A DNA stretch of 64,000 bases from Pseudomonas sp. Bc-h (lineage in GTDB: Bacteria; Pseudomonadota; Gammaproteobacteria; Pseudomonadales; Pseudomonadaceae): contig NZ_MUIN01000015.1 of the NCBI RefSeq assembly GCF_002080045.1, positions 157,260 to 221,259 of the forward strand. Direction: 5' to 3'. Below the pieces are notes generated by a model. That model made no database searches and was not told where the DNA came from. It saw nothing but the letters and a program-made list of their open reading frames with translations. Both the position numbers and the translations under genes were made by a program. Below are positions 49,016 to 59,505 of the stretch, in pieces. Every line of letters starts with the position of its first letter. Position 1 is the first letter of the stretch.

Positions 49016-49807
49016 TCAGCGGTTGAACATGGGGTAGGTGAACAGGCTGAAATGCACGAGATTAAGCCCGAAATGGGTGACGATTGCGGCCGGTAAGCCG
49101 CCGAAACGGTAGGCGATGCCGTAGCCGACTCCGGCCATGCCAGCCAGCAGCATCCACTGCCAGCCCGCGCCGTAGTGCGACAAGCCGAACACAAGTGACG
49201 CCAAGAGGATCGCCAGTGCCTCGTGACCGGGTACGCGGTTGAGCAAGCGCGTCAGCCCGCCCTGAATGTAGCCGCGAAACACCAGCTCTTCGGTGAGCGT
49301 AACCAGCAGCAGGTTGTTCAGCGCCCAGATGCCGCCTTGCTCGGGCCATTTTGGAACCCAGCCAATCAGCCCCATTCCTGCGGCGGTTGCCAGGCAGATG
49401 GCAGTGGTGATCGGCAGCGTCAGGCTGCTGGTGGTCAGCGTGCGGCGCAGGGTGACGGCGGTGAACACCCAAGGGCAGGCAAGGGCGATCCAGAAGCCGA
49501 TCAGGGGTTTGTCGAGATTCAGGTACATCGAAAAAGGCGCTGCTTCAGGGCTGAAGCGGGTGGCAGCGATCACTCGCGCGCTGAAAAAGCCGGGCAGCCA
49601 ATGGCTTGCAAGCCCCGCAGCCAGCGCAATGAACAACAGGTGCCCGAACGTGCGTACCGCCCAGTGCGTGAATTGCGTGAGGCAAATCCCCGCCATGATC
49701 AGCAACCCGATGGTCACTGACACGGTAATGCTCAGTTGCCCGTAAACCAGCGCGATGCAGTAGCCGAGAGTGAGCAACGAAAGCGCGGTCCAGCGCAGCG
49801 CCGGCAT
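49016..49807 (-). CDS. CPBP-family intramembrane metalloprotease
   Basis: The 263-residue protein is almost all membrane helices. It has the CPBP (Rce1-like) motifs in order: TEELVFRGYIQGGLTRLLNR with the EExxxR glutamates, FGLSHYGAGWQW with His, and THFGLNLVHFSL with HxxxN. Relatives cleave prenylated or bacteriocin-related peptides, or protect cells from their own bacteriocins; here no partner gene is seen. It stands alone between aer and acnA on the same strand. Confidence 0.9.
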   Translation of the reverse strand: MPALRWTALSLLTLGYCIALVYGQLSITVSVTIGLLIMAGICLTQFTHWAVRTFGHLLFIALAAGLASHWLPGFFSARVIAATRFSPEAAPFSMYLNLDKPLIGFWIALACPWVFTAVTLRRTLTTSSLTLPITTAICLATAAGMGLIGWVPKWPEQGGIWALNNLLLVTLTEELVFRGYIQGGLTRLLNRVPGHEALAILLASLVFGLSHYGAGWQWMLLAGMAGVGYGIAYRFGGLPAAIVTHFGLNLVHFSLFTYPMFNR

Positions 49808-49969
49808 GGGATCGTCCTTGAGCGTGGGATAAGGCCGGCGATTTTAACGTTGATTAAACGGATGCGCATGTGGGACAGGGATGAAAGTTGTCCGGGATTT
49901 TGGTGGATATTTCGGTGGTTTGTGTAGGTTTTGTCTGGTGCGCGATCAGTTGGCTCTGGGATACAGACC

Positions 49970-50056
49970 GTGGGAGGGCGCTTGCTCGCGCAAGCGCTCT
50001 GTCAGTTGGCATCGTAGTGACTGACACAATGCCTTCGCGAGCAAGCTCCCTCCCAC
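49970..50056. repeat. REP pair (BIME)
   Basis: GTGGGAGGGCGCTTGCTCGC and the inverted unit CTTCGCGAGCAAGCTCCCTC lie about 35 bases apart, downstream of acnA. The first unit has the variant GGGCGC. Confidence 0.88.
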
Positions 50057-50098
50057 AGGTTCAGCGCTGAGCTTCAGCCTGTTTTGCAGGCCTGATAG

Positions 50099-52840
<2,742 letters not shown>

Positions 52841-53084
52841 GAACTAACTCCTTGACGAGTCCGCACGGTACGGACGGGTAAAACACACTATCGATCGGGT
52901 CGGTAAGACGATGTTCGTCGAGCGCTCTGCGTGGCGCCTTTTGTGATCAATGAGTAGTACTGGACCTTTGGCGTGCGCCAGTGGTTCCTGATTCGGCTAT
53001 CATGCGCCGCTTTCGAGTCATTGAGGTTAATCCTCAAGTATAGGTAGCGCTGGCCCGTTGTCCGGCGCGCGAGGAGCCATTTCA

Positions 53085-54152
53085 GTGAACACCCTTTTCA
53101 TGCATTGCCGCCCCGGTTTCGAAGGCGAGGTCTGCTCGGAGATCAGCGAGCATGCCGCACGCCTGAATGTCTCCGGCTATGCCAAGACCAAGACCGACGC
53201 GGCCTGCGCCGAATTCATCTGCACCGAACCCGGCGGCGCCGAGCGCCTGATGACGGGCGTGCGTTTCACCGACCTGATCTTCCCTCGGCAGTGGGCTCGC
53301 GGCGTGTTCGTCGACCTGCCGGAAACCGACCGGATCAGCGTGATCCTCGAACACATGGCTGATTTCGCGACCTGCGGCAGCCTGTGGCTCGAAGTGGTCG
53401 ACACCAACGATGGCAAGGAGCTTTCGACCTTCTGCCGCAAGTTCGAAGCCCCGCTGCGCAAGGCCCTGGAAAAAGCCGGCAAGCTGGTGGACAACCCGAG
53501 CCTGCCGCGTCTGCTGTTGACGTTCAAAAGCGGTCGCTCGGTGTTTCTGGGGCTGGCCGATGCCGACAACTCGGCGATGTGGCCCATGGGGATTCCGCGC
53601 CTGAAATTCCCTCGCGAAGCCCCCAGCCGTTCGACCTTGAAGCTGGAAGAGGCCTGGCATCACTTCATCCCGCGCGATCAGTGGGATGAGCGTCTGTCCG
53701 GCGACATGACCGGCGTTGACCTCGGCGCGGCTCCCGGTGGCTGGACGTATCAGCTGGTTCGGCGCGGCATGCTGGTCACTGCCATCGACAACGGCCCGAT
53801 GGCCGAGAGCCTGATGGACACTGGTCTGGTGCAGCATCTGATGGCCGATGGCTTCACCTACAAGCCGCGCCAGCCAGTGGACTGGATGGTCTGCGACATC
53901 GTCGAAAAGCCTGCGCGCAATGCGGCCCTGCTCGAAACATGGCTCGGGGAGGGCCTGTGTCGCGAGGCGGTGGTCAACCTGAAACTGCCGATGAAACAGC
54001 GCTATGCCGAAGTGAAGCGGCTGCTCGAACGCATTGAAGAAGGCTTCAAGGCGCGCGGCGTCAAGGTCTCGATCGGCTGCAAACAGCTGTACCACGACCG
54101 CGAAGAAGTGACCTGCCACCTGCGTCGTCTGGATGTGAAGCGTAAGGTGTAG
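53085..54152 (+). CDS. rlmM: 23S rRNA 2'-O-ribose methyltransferase RlmM
   Basis: The protein (355 aa) starts with GTG (NTLFMHCRPGFEGEVCSEIS), with GAGGAG eight bases before it. A THUMP-like N-terminal part precedes a Rossmann methyltransferase: GVDLGAAPGGWTYQLVRRGM binds SAM, and WMVCDIVEKPARNA and VNLKLPMKQRYAEV carry the D and K of the catalytic tetrad. It methylates C2498 of 23S rRNA. It is divergent from acnA and lies 22 bases before an XRE-cupin regulator. Confidence 0.94.
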   Translation: MNTLFMHCRPGFEGEVCSEISEHAARLNVSGYAKTKTDAACAEFICTEPGGAERLMTGVRFTDLIFPRQWARGVFVDLPETDRISVILEHMADFATCGSLWLEVVDTNDGKELSTFCRKFEAPLRKALEKAGKLVDNPSLPRLLLTFKSGRSVFLGLADADNSAMWPMGIPRLKFPREAPSRSTLKLEEAWHHFIPRDQWDERLSGDMTGVDLGAAPGGWTYQLVRRGMLVTAIDNGPMAESLMDTGLVQHLMADGFTYKPRQPVDWMVCDIVEKPARNAALLETWLGEGLCREAVVNLKLPMKQRYAEVKRLLERIEEGFKARGVKVSIGCKQLYHDREEVTCHLRRLDVKRKV

Positions 54153-54173
54153 GCTGCGCAAGGGGGGGATCGA

Positions 54174-54737
54174 GTGCAAAAGGAAAACTCACAACGAGCG
54201 TCTGTCCTGCAACACGTCAGCCAGAATGTGCGGCGTCTGCGGCATGCCGCGGACCTGAGCCAGACTGCACTGTCGGAAAAGTCCGGCGTCAGCCGCCGCA
54301 TGTTGGTGGCCATCGAAGCGGGGGAGAAGAACGTCAGCCTCGCGACCCTTGATCGCGTGGCGGAGGCGTTGAACGTGGCGTTCAGCGATCTGATTCAGGC
54401 GCCGGACGAGCGTGATTCGAGCCGCATCAACGAGGTCGCCTGGGCCGGTTCTTCGCCCGAGAGCAAGGCCGTTTTGCTGGCCAAGGCCGTGGCGCGGCGC
54501 GAGGTGGAGTTGTGGGAATTCAGCCTGGCGCCGGATGAGGCCTACATCTCCGAGGCCGATCCGGAGGGCTGGAGCGAGCAGGTCTACGTCATCGAGGGTA
54601 CGCTGACGGTGGCCCTGCCGGATGAAGACCGGCAGGTGGCGACCGGCGAGTTCTTCATGTTTGCCAGCAACCGCCACCATGCCTATCGCAATGACGGGCA
54701 AGGGTTGGTCAGGTTTGTGAGGAATGTGGTGTCGTGA
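54174..54737 (+). CDS. XRE-family regulator with C-terminal cupin domain
   Basis: The protein (187 aa) has a helix-turn-helix at residues 15-75 (LSQTALSEKSGVSRRMLVAI, EAGEKNVSLATLDRVAEALN) and a small cupin at about 110-185 (VYVIEGTLTVALPDEDRQVA, TGEFFMFASNRHHAYRN) with metal-ligand-like His residues. This PuuR/SutR-like layout senses small metabolites. The start is GTG after a G-rich stretch. It may be co-transcribed with rlmM, 22 bases upstream; its targets are unknown. Confidence 0.92.
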   Translation: MQKENSQRASVLQHVSQNVRRLRHAADLSQTALSEKSGVSRRMLVAIEAGEKNVSLATLDRVAEALNVAFSDLIQAPDERDSSRINEVAWAGSSPESKAVLLAKAVARREVELWEFSLAPDEAYISEADPEGWSEQVYVIEGTLTVALPDEDRQVATGEFFMFASNRHHAYRNDGQGLVRFVRNVVS

Positions 54738-54803
54738 GCCGCCGGGTCTCCTGGCAGTGAGGCGTCATGGCCTGACAAAGAAGGTATGACCGCCCAAGCT
54801 CTT

Positions 54804-54890
54804 TGTGGGAGGGAGCTTGCTCGCGAATACGTCAGGTCAGCCAGCATTGATATTGGATATAGCCTTTTCGCGAGCAGCTCCCTCCCACGG
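54804..54890. repeat. REP pair (BIME) in a 394-bp gap
   Basis: TGTGGGAGGGAGCTTGCTCG and the inverted CGCGAGCAGCTCCCTCCCAC lie about 35 bases apart between the XRE-cupin gene and the flavoprotein gene. The second has lost two bases compared with the usual GAGCAAGCTCC. Nothing else is recognised in this gap except the promoter region of the flavoprotein. Confidence 0.88.
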
Positions 54891-55131
54891 GGTTCATCGG
54901 CTGGCAGCTACAGGCGACAGGACTGCAACTGTTCGTGGTCCAACACCTGATCAACACTTTGCCCGCTTTCCGGTCAGCCAGCTTCGCCATATCCCGGCAC
55001 GCGCCGTGCCTTGCATCCTTCGTACCGCAACGGTCCTGCCAAGGTCCCGTTTGCATCCATTCGCACGCTGTCCATAATCAGGCGTGGGCGCTGCCGTGGC
55101 GAAGAAAACGCGAAGAAAAAGGCGAAGAACA

Positions 55132-56544
55132 ATGACCTCAGAAAACACCCGACCTGCCGCAGACATCCTCATTGTCGGAGGCGGGCTGAGTGGCACGATG
55201 CTGGCGGTGCAGTTGCTGCGTCTGCCGGGAAAACGACGCATCGTGATCATCGAATCGCGCAGTGAACTGGGGCGCGGCGAGGCCTACAGTGCCACCGAAC
55301 TCGGCCACACGCTCAATGGCAATGCGGCCCGCATGAGCGTTGACCCCGACGACACCAACGATCTCACCCAATGGCTCACCGACTACATTGCCGCGGGCGG
55401 CTGGCCCGAATCGGACGAGCAGCATGTGCCGGTGGCCGAGTTGTTCCCCCCGCGCGGGATCTTTGGCCTGTACGTGCAACAGCGTCTGGCTGAAGCTCAG
55501 GCGGTCGGGGCTGCTCATAGCTCCACGGTCGAGCATGTGCGCGGTGAAGTCACGGACCTGCAAAGCGATGCAACCGGGGTAATCATCACCCTCGCCGACG
55601 ATACCCGGGTAAGCGGCCGTTTCGCCGTGCTCGCCACCGGTATGTTCGCCGCCGCCCGCACGCCGCAGCGCGACTCCAACGCGCTGAACGCCGCGGCCGT
55701 CGACCCTTGGGATGTCGAGGCCATGCGTCAGCTCGATCCGCGGGGGCGGGTGTTGATCATCGGCTCCGGGCTGACCATGGTCGACGCTGTGGTCTCGCTG
55801 GAGCAGGCAGGCCATCGTGGGCCCATCGATGTCTTCTCCCGTCACGGCCTGTTGCCCCACGTTCGACGACAGCCGCCCACCTGGCCGGACTTTCTCGGCG
55901 ACGATCACAGCATCCGCAGCACACGGCAACTGGTTCGCGCCCTGCGGGAACAGTGCGAACAGGCCATCGCTCAAGGCATTGACTGGCAGGCGCCGCTGGA
56001 CACGGTGCGGGTTCATATTCCACGGCTGTGGAGTCAGGCGACCGACCTTCAGCGTCGCCAGTTCGTACGCCACGTGCGCCCCTGGTGGGAAAGCCATCAC
56101 CACCGCTCGCCGCCGCCCAGCGCGAGACTGCTCGATCGTCTGGTGCAGGAAGGTCGCTTGCAGATTCATGCCGCGTCTTTGCAGAGCGTCGAAGCACCTC
56201 AGGCCGGGCAGGTGCGGATCAGTCTGCGTTATCGCGGCGAGGATCAGCCCAGGGTCGAAAGCGGCGCGGCGCTGATCAACTCGACCGGCATTCAGTACGA
56301 CTGGCGCCGCGTGGACCGGGCGTTGCCGCGCAATCTGCTGGCGCGCGGGCTGATTCAGCCGGGTCCGTTGGCGTTGGGCATCGGTGCCGATCCCGGTGGC
56401 GCGGTACTCGACTCCCAAGGTCGGATTTCCGACCGCCTTTTCGCCATGGGCCCGCCATTGCGCGGCATGTGGTGGGAAAGCACCGCGGTCACCGATGTGG
56501 CGTTGCAGGCCAAGGCGCTGGCCGCGCGATTGGCGAGTTTGTAA
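55132..56544 (+). CDS. FAD/NAD(P)-binding oxidoreductase (NAD_binding_9 type)
   Basis: The protein (about 470 aa) begins with a dinucleotide fold (ADILIVGGGLSGTMLAVQLL) and a second one (GRVLIIGSGLTMVDAVVSLE). It has ESRSELGRGEAYS and FAVLATGMFAAAR, typical of the flavin-monooxygenase-like group with the FAD-NAD(P)-binding motif. The reaction is unknown. The start at 55132 (MTSENTRPAAD) is chosen because a frame 16 codons longer has a very basic, odd N-terminus. A perfect inverted repeat follows the stop. Confidence 0.87.
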   Translation: MTSENTRPAADILIVGGGLSGTMLAVQLLRLPGKRRIVIIESRSELGRGEAYSATELGHTLNGNAARMSVDPDDTNDLTQWLTDYIAAGGWPESDEQHVPVAELFPPRGIFGLYVQQRLAEAQAVGAAHSSTVEHVRGEVTDLQSDATGVIITLADDTRVSGRFAVLATGMFAAARTPQRDSNALNAAAVDPWDVEAMRQLDPRGRVLIIGSGLTMVDAVVSLEQAGHRGPIDVFSRHGLLPHVRRQPPTWPDFLGDDHSIRSTRQLVRALREQCEQAIAQGIDWQAPLDTVRVHIPRLWSQATDLQRRQFVRHVRPWWESHHHRSPPPSARLLDRLVQEGRLQIHAASLQSVEAPQAGQVRISLRYRGEDQPRVESGAALINSTGIQYDWRRVDRALPRNLLARGLIQPGPLALGIGADPGGAVLDSQGRISDRLFAMGPPLRGMWWESTAVTDVALQAKALAARLASL

Positions 56545-56549
56545 TCCTG

Positions 56550-56577
56550 ATAATTGTGTCGACCCCGACACAATTAT
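56550..56577. promoter_or_regulatory. Perfect 12-bp inverted repeat
   Basis: ATAATTGTGTCG and CGACACAATTAT are exact inverse copies around a four-base centre, six bases after the flavoprotein stop. It could be a terminator stem (no T-tract follows) or an operator for a dimeric regulator before the coiled-coil gene, about 120 bases downstream. Its AT-rich outer half is unusual for a terminator. Confidence 0.6.
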
Positions 56578-56695
56578 GGCCACTTGCCCTAAAGCACTAT
56601 CCGAACGAGCCGACAGCCCTGTATCGCCCCGGTAAATCCGTCTGAGTCTGCCGGGCGGAGCGACGCGATTATTTGGGCTATGGAGGCATTCATTC

Positions 56696-57184
56696 ATGAT
56701 GAGCTTGAGTTTCAGGAACCCGGCGGACGCTGCGACATTGCTCCAGCAGACGCTACCGAACAACCCGCAGGCCGCCGAGGAAATCACCGCGCTGCCCACC
56801 GCCGCCGAGCAGATGCGCCAGAGCGTTGAAGTGTTGCTGTCGCCCGAGGCGCAGAAAGCCGCGAAGACCGGCGACAAGAATGCCGACATTGATGCGAGCC
56901 ATCTGCCGGATCGCATCAAGGAGCAATTGAAGATGATTCGCGCGATTCAGGAGCGCATCGCCAAACGCATGCAGGACATGCAGGCGTTCATGAGCGACCG
57001 TTCGCTGTCGCCCAAGATGCGCGAAGGCAAGATGCGCCAGTTGCAGATGGAAATCATGGCCATGACCAACTCGCTGATTCAGGCCACCAATGACCTGAAT
57101 CAGGCGATGCAGCAAATGAAACTGTCACTGGCCGATCGTACATTGGCAGGCACGCTGGTCAGCCCGCAGAACCTTCAATCCTGA
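56696..57184 (+). CDS. Hypothetical helical coiled-coil protein
   Basis: The 162-residue protein is rich in Met, Gln, Ala and charged residues, and long helices span about residues 75-150 (RIKEQLKMIRAIQERIAKRM, KMREGKMRQLQMEIMAMTNS). No signal peptide or membrane segment is seen. I do not recognise the family with confidence; it is a little like FlxA-type proteins. GGAGG precedes ATGATG. Its end overlaps the convergent soxR end by ten bases. Confidence 0.78.
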   Translation: MMSLSFRNPADAATLLQQTLPNNPQAAEEITALPTAAEQMRQSVEVLLSPEAQKAAKTGDKNADIDASHLPDRIKEQLKMIRAIQERIAKRMQDMQAFMSDRSLSPKMREGKMRQLQMEIMAMTNSLIQATNDLNQAMQQMKLSLADRTLAGTLVSPQNLQS

Positions 57185-57636
57185 TCCAGCAGTCGCGGGC
57201 CTGCGCCGCTTTCGCCCAGACTGTCGCCCCAGTTGCGCAAGGGGCAGGCTTCCATGGACAGACAGCCGCAACCAATGCAGCCGCTGAGTTGGTCGCGCAG
57301 GGCGGTCAGGCGGTGAATGCGTTCGTCCAGATCGGCTTTCCAGCATTCGGAAAGCCGGTTCCAGTCTTCAAGAGTCGGCGGACGGTCCTGCGGCAGCGTC
57401 TGAAACGCCAGTTGAATGCTCGCCAGCGGAATGCCCAGGCGCTGCGCGGTTTTGATCAGGGCCACCCGGCGCAGCATGTCCCGGGGGTAACGCCGCTGGT
57501 TACCGGCGTTGCGCTGGCTGCTGATCAGGCCCTTGGTTTCATAGAAACGAAGGGCGGTAATGGCCACGCCGCTGCGGGTGGCGAGTTGGCCGACCGTCAG
57601 TTCACGGGCGATGTGCGGGGAGTCGTTGCTGCGCAT
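57175..57636 (-). CDS. soxR: Redox-sensing regulator SoxR
   Basis: The 153-residue MerR-family protein has the helix-turn-helix GQLATRSGVAITALRFYETK with GLISSQRNAGNQRRYPRD. The [2Fe-2S] ligands are in CIGCGCLSMEAC (four cysteines). In pseudomonads SoxR answers to phenazines and other redox-cycling compounds rather than driving a soxS gene. The start at 57636 (MRSNDSPHIA) matches family length; an upstream ATG at 57675 would place coding sequence next to the operator. A SoxR box lies just upstream, facing the monooxygenase gene. Confidence 0.95.
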   Translation of the reverse strand: MRSNDSPHIARELTVGQLATRSGVAITALRFYETKGLISSQRNAGNQRRYPRDMLRRVALIKTAQRLGIPLASIQLAFQTLPQDRPPTLEDWNRLSECWKADLDERIHRLTALRDQLSGCIGCGCLSMEACPLRNWGDSLGESGAGPRLLDQD

Positions 57637-57675
57637 AAAGCTTGCGGATCGCCCTCGTCGTTTGGCAAATGACAC

Positions 57676-57702
57676 TTGACCTCTAGTTAAGTGGAGGTTT
57701 TA
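57676..57702 (+). promoter_or_regulatory. SoxR operator within a 19-bp-spacer promoter
   Basis: The arms ACCTCTAGTT and AAGTGGAGGT meet to form the SoxR dyad, eight of ten positions symmetric. The site begins at a -35 element TTGACC (57676-57681); a TACCCT -10 (57701-57706) lies 19 bases further. The long spacer is the hallmark of MerR/SoxR-activated promoters. It directs the plus-strand monooxygenase gene and lies 40 bases before soxR. Confidence 0.88.
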
Positions 57703-57827
57703 CCCTGCGTGGCCTAGGTTCGCAATACGCAGCAACACCGCAAGAAACGTAGTTTCCGGATTCAGTCTGTACAGCATTCTGTTCAGCGAGCTGTTTTAGC
57801 GACAACCGTCCTCAGTGGAGAGCGTTC

Positions 57828-58163
57828 ATGACGTCACAAGACTCAAACCTTCCTTTCAGTCAGTTCGTCGAGTTTGTGGTAGATCCGCGTTATCAATCTG
57901 GCCTGGTGGCTGCGCTCGACGAGCGCTTCGAGCGTTTCACCCGTACCTATCCCGGTTTCATTCGCGCCAGCGTTCACGTCAGTGAGGACCGGCAGCGGGT
58001 GCTGACTCATGTGTTGTGGCAGAGCAAGTCAGATTGCGAGAAGGCATTGGAGAATGCCGAGCAGGGCGAGGGGGATCTGTGGGGACTGATTCGCAGCCAT
58101 CGCACCACGGCGATGACCTTCAATGCCTATGAGCTGGTGAGTGAAACGGTGGGGCCGCGTTGA
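57828..58163 (+). CDS. Small antibiotic-biosynthesis-monooxygenase-like protein
   Basis: The 111-residue protein has one ABM-type ferredoxin-like fold: FVEFVVDPRYQSGLVAALDE, YPGFIRASVHVSEDRQRVLT and HVLWQSKSDCEKALENAE. It probably acts as a dimer on redox-active small molecules without a cofactor, or as a detoxifying quinol monooxygenase. In P. aeruginosa the gene beside soxR (PA2274) is a SoxR target of this kind. Here the soxR box 120-150 bases upstream supports the same control. Confidence 0.88.
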   Translation: MTSQDSNLPFSQFVEFVVDPRYQSGLVAALDERFERFTRTYPGFIRASVHVSEDRQRVLTHVLWQSKSDCEKALENAEQGEGDLWGLIRSHRTTAMTFNAYELVSETVGPR

Positions 58164-58194
58164 TATCGCGGCCCGGATGTATTTCTGAAACCCT

Positions 58195-59337
58195 TCAAAC
58201 CGATAATTGCATCATCCGGTCGCCCTGAAGCTGTTCCCCCGGGCGGCGTTTGTTCACGGCCAGCTCACCGATCTTGATCAGGCGCGCGCGTATCACGTTG
58301 CGGCTCAGGCCCAGCAATTGCGCGGTGTGTACCTGGTTGTAGTGGCTGAACCGGTAGGCGGCCCGTAGCAGGGCGTCTTCGACTTTCTCGTGCAACGCGC
58401 CGGCCTGTTCCTCGAACAACTTCTGGAACGCACGGGCGAGCAAGGCTTCGGTGGAGTCGTCGACCACCGCTGTCGATTCTTCCTGACGCTCCAGGCGCAG
58501 GTTGGACAAGCGTAGATCGCTCGACTGAATCACCCCGTTGCGGCAGATCAGCAGCGTGTGATGAATGACGTTTTCCAGCTCGCGAATGTTGCCCGGCCAA
58601 CTGTAGGTGCGCAGCTTGTGTTCGGCGTCGCTGCTGATCTGGATCGCGCCGCAACCCAGACGCTGGCTGTAAACCTCGATGAAGTGGCGGGTCAGCGGCA
58701 TGATGTCGCCGGGGCGTTCGCGCAGGGTGCTCAGTTCCAGATTGACCACGTTCAGGCGATAGAAAAGGTCTTCGCGAAAGTGCCCGGCGTTGATGGCGCG
58801 CTCAAGTTGCACGTTGGTTGCCGCGAGCACGCGAACGTTGATCGGCGTGCTTTTGCGTGAACCGAGACGCACCACTTCGCGCTCTTGCAGCACCCGCAGC
58901 AGCTTGACCTGGATTGCCATCGGCAAGTCGCCGATCTCGTCGAGAAACAGCGTGCCGCCGTTGGCTTCTTCGAACCAGCCGGCCTTGGCGCTGAGGGCGC
59001 CGGTGAACGCGCCTTTTTCATGGCCGAACAGCTCGGCCTCCACCAGAGATTCCGAAAACGCGCCGCAGTTGACGGCCACGAAAGGCTGATGACGACGGCT
59101 GCTCAGATCATGAATGTGACGCGCCACCAGCTCCTTGCCGGTGCCGGTTTCACCAATGATCAGCACGCTGGCATCGCTGGGCGCGACCTGCTGCACATGG
59201 GCCAGCAGCGCCTGTGATTTGGGGTCTTCGAACACCTGCGCGGTGGCGCGGATCGAAGTGGCCAGAGCCGGTGAAGGCGGTAGGGTCAGTAGCTGCATCG
59301 GGATCACTTGTGGTTGTAGCGGTACGCTGGCGTTCAT
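58195..59337 (-). CDS. sfnR: Sigma-54-dependent activator SfnR-like
   Basis: The protein (380 aa from MNASVPLQPQV) has no receiver domain. The AAA+ domain has Walker A (IIGETGTGKELVARHI), the sigma-54 contact GAFTGA in GHEKGAFTGALSAK, and Walker B (GGTLFLDEIGDLPM). The helix-turn-helix is at the end (NQVHTAQLLGLSRNVIRARL). This layout, and its place just downstream of msuD, match SfnR, which turns on use of dimethyl sulfone and sulfonates when sulfate is scarce. AAGGAG precedes the start. A REP pair separates it from msuD. Confidence 0.9.
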   Translation of the reverse strand: MNASVPLQPQVIPMQLLTLPPSPALATSIRATAQVFEDPKSQALLAHVQQVAPSDASVLIIGETGTGKELVARHIHDLSSRRHQPFVAVNCGAFSESLVEAELFGHEKGAFTGALSAKAGWFEEANGGTLFLDEIGDLPMAIQVKLLRVLQEREVVRLGSRKSTPINVRVLAATNVQLERAINAGHFREDLFYRLNVVNLELSTLRERPGDIMPLTRHFIEVYSQRLGCGAIQISSDAEHKLRTYSWPGNIRELENVIHHTLLICRNGVIQSSDLRLSNLRLERQEESTAVVDDSTEALLARAFQKLFEEQAGALHEKVEDALLRAAYRFSHYNQVHTAQLLGLSRNVIRARLIKIGELAVNKRRPGEQLQGDRMMQLSV

Positions 59338-59398
59338 GCGGGGGACTCCTTGTCGCGATGGGGGATGCACGCTGCAGTCACGCTGCAAACGGGGCCCC

Positions 59399-59491
59399 TG
59401 TGGGAGGGAGCTTGCTCGCGAAGGCCGTCTTGCATCCGATGAAGATCTGATGGATGTCACATCCCTTGCGCGAGCAAGCGCCCTCCCACGG
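59399..59491. repeat. REP pair (BIME) between msuD and sfnR
   Basis: TGTGGGAGGGAGCTTGCTCG and the inverted unit CTTGCGCGAGCAAGCGCCCT lie between msuD and sfnR. The second unit is the GGGCGC variant, as in the pair at 49970. Confidence 0.88.
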
Positions 59492-59505
59492 TTTCTCTAC
59501 AACGC

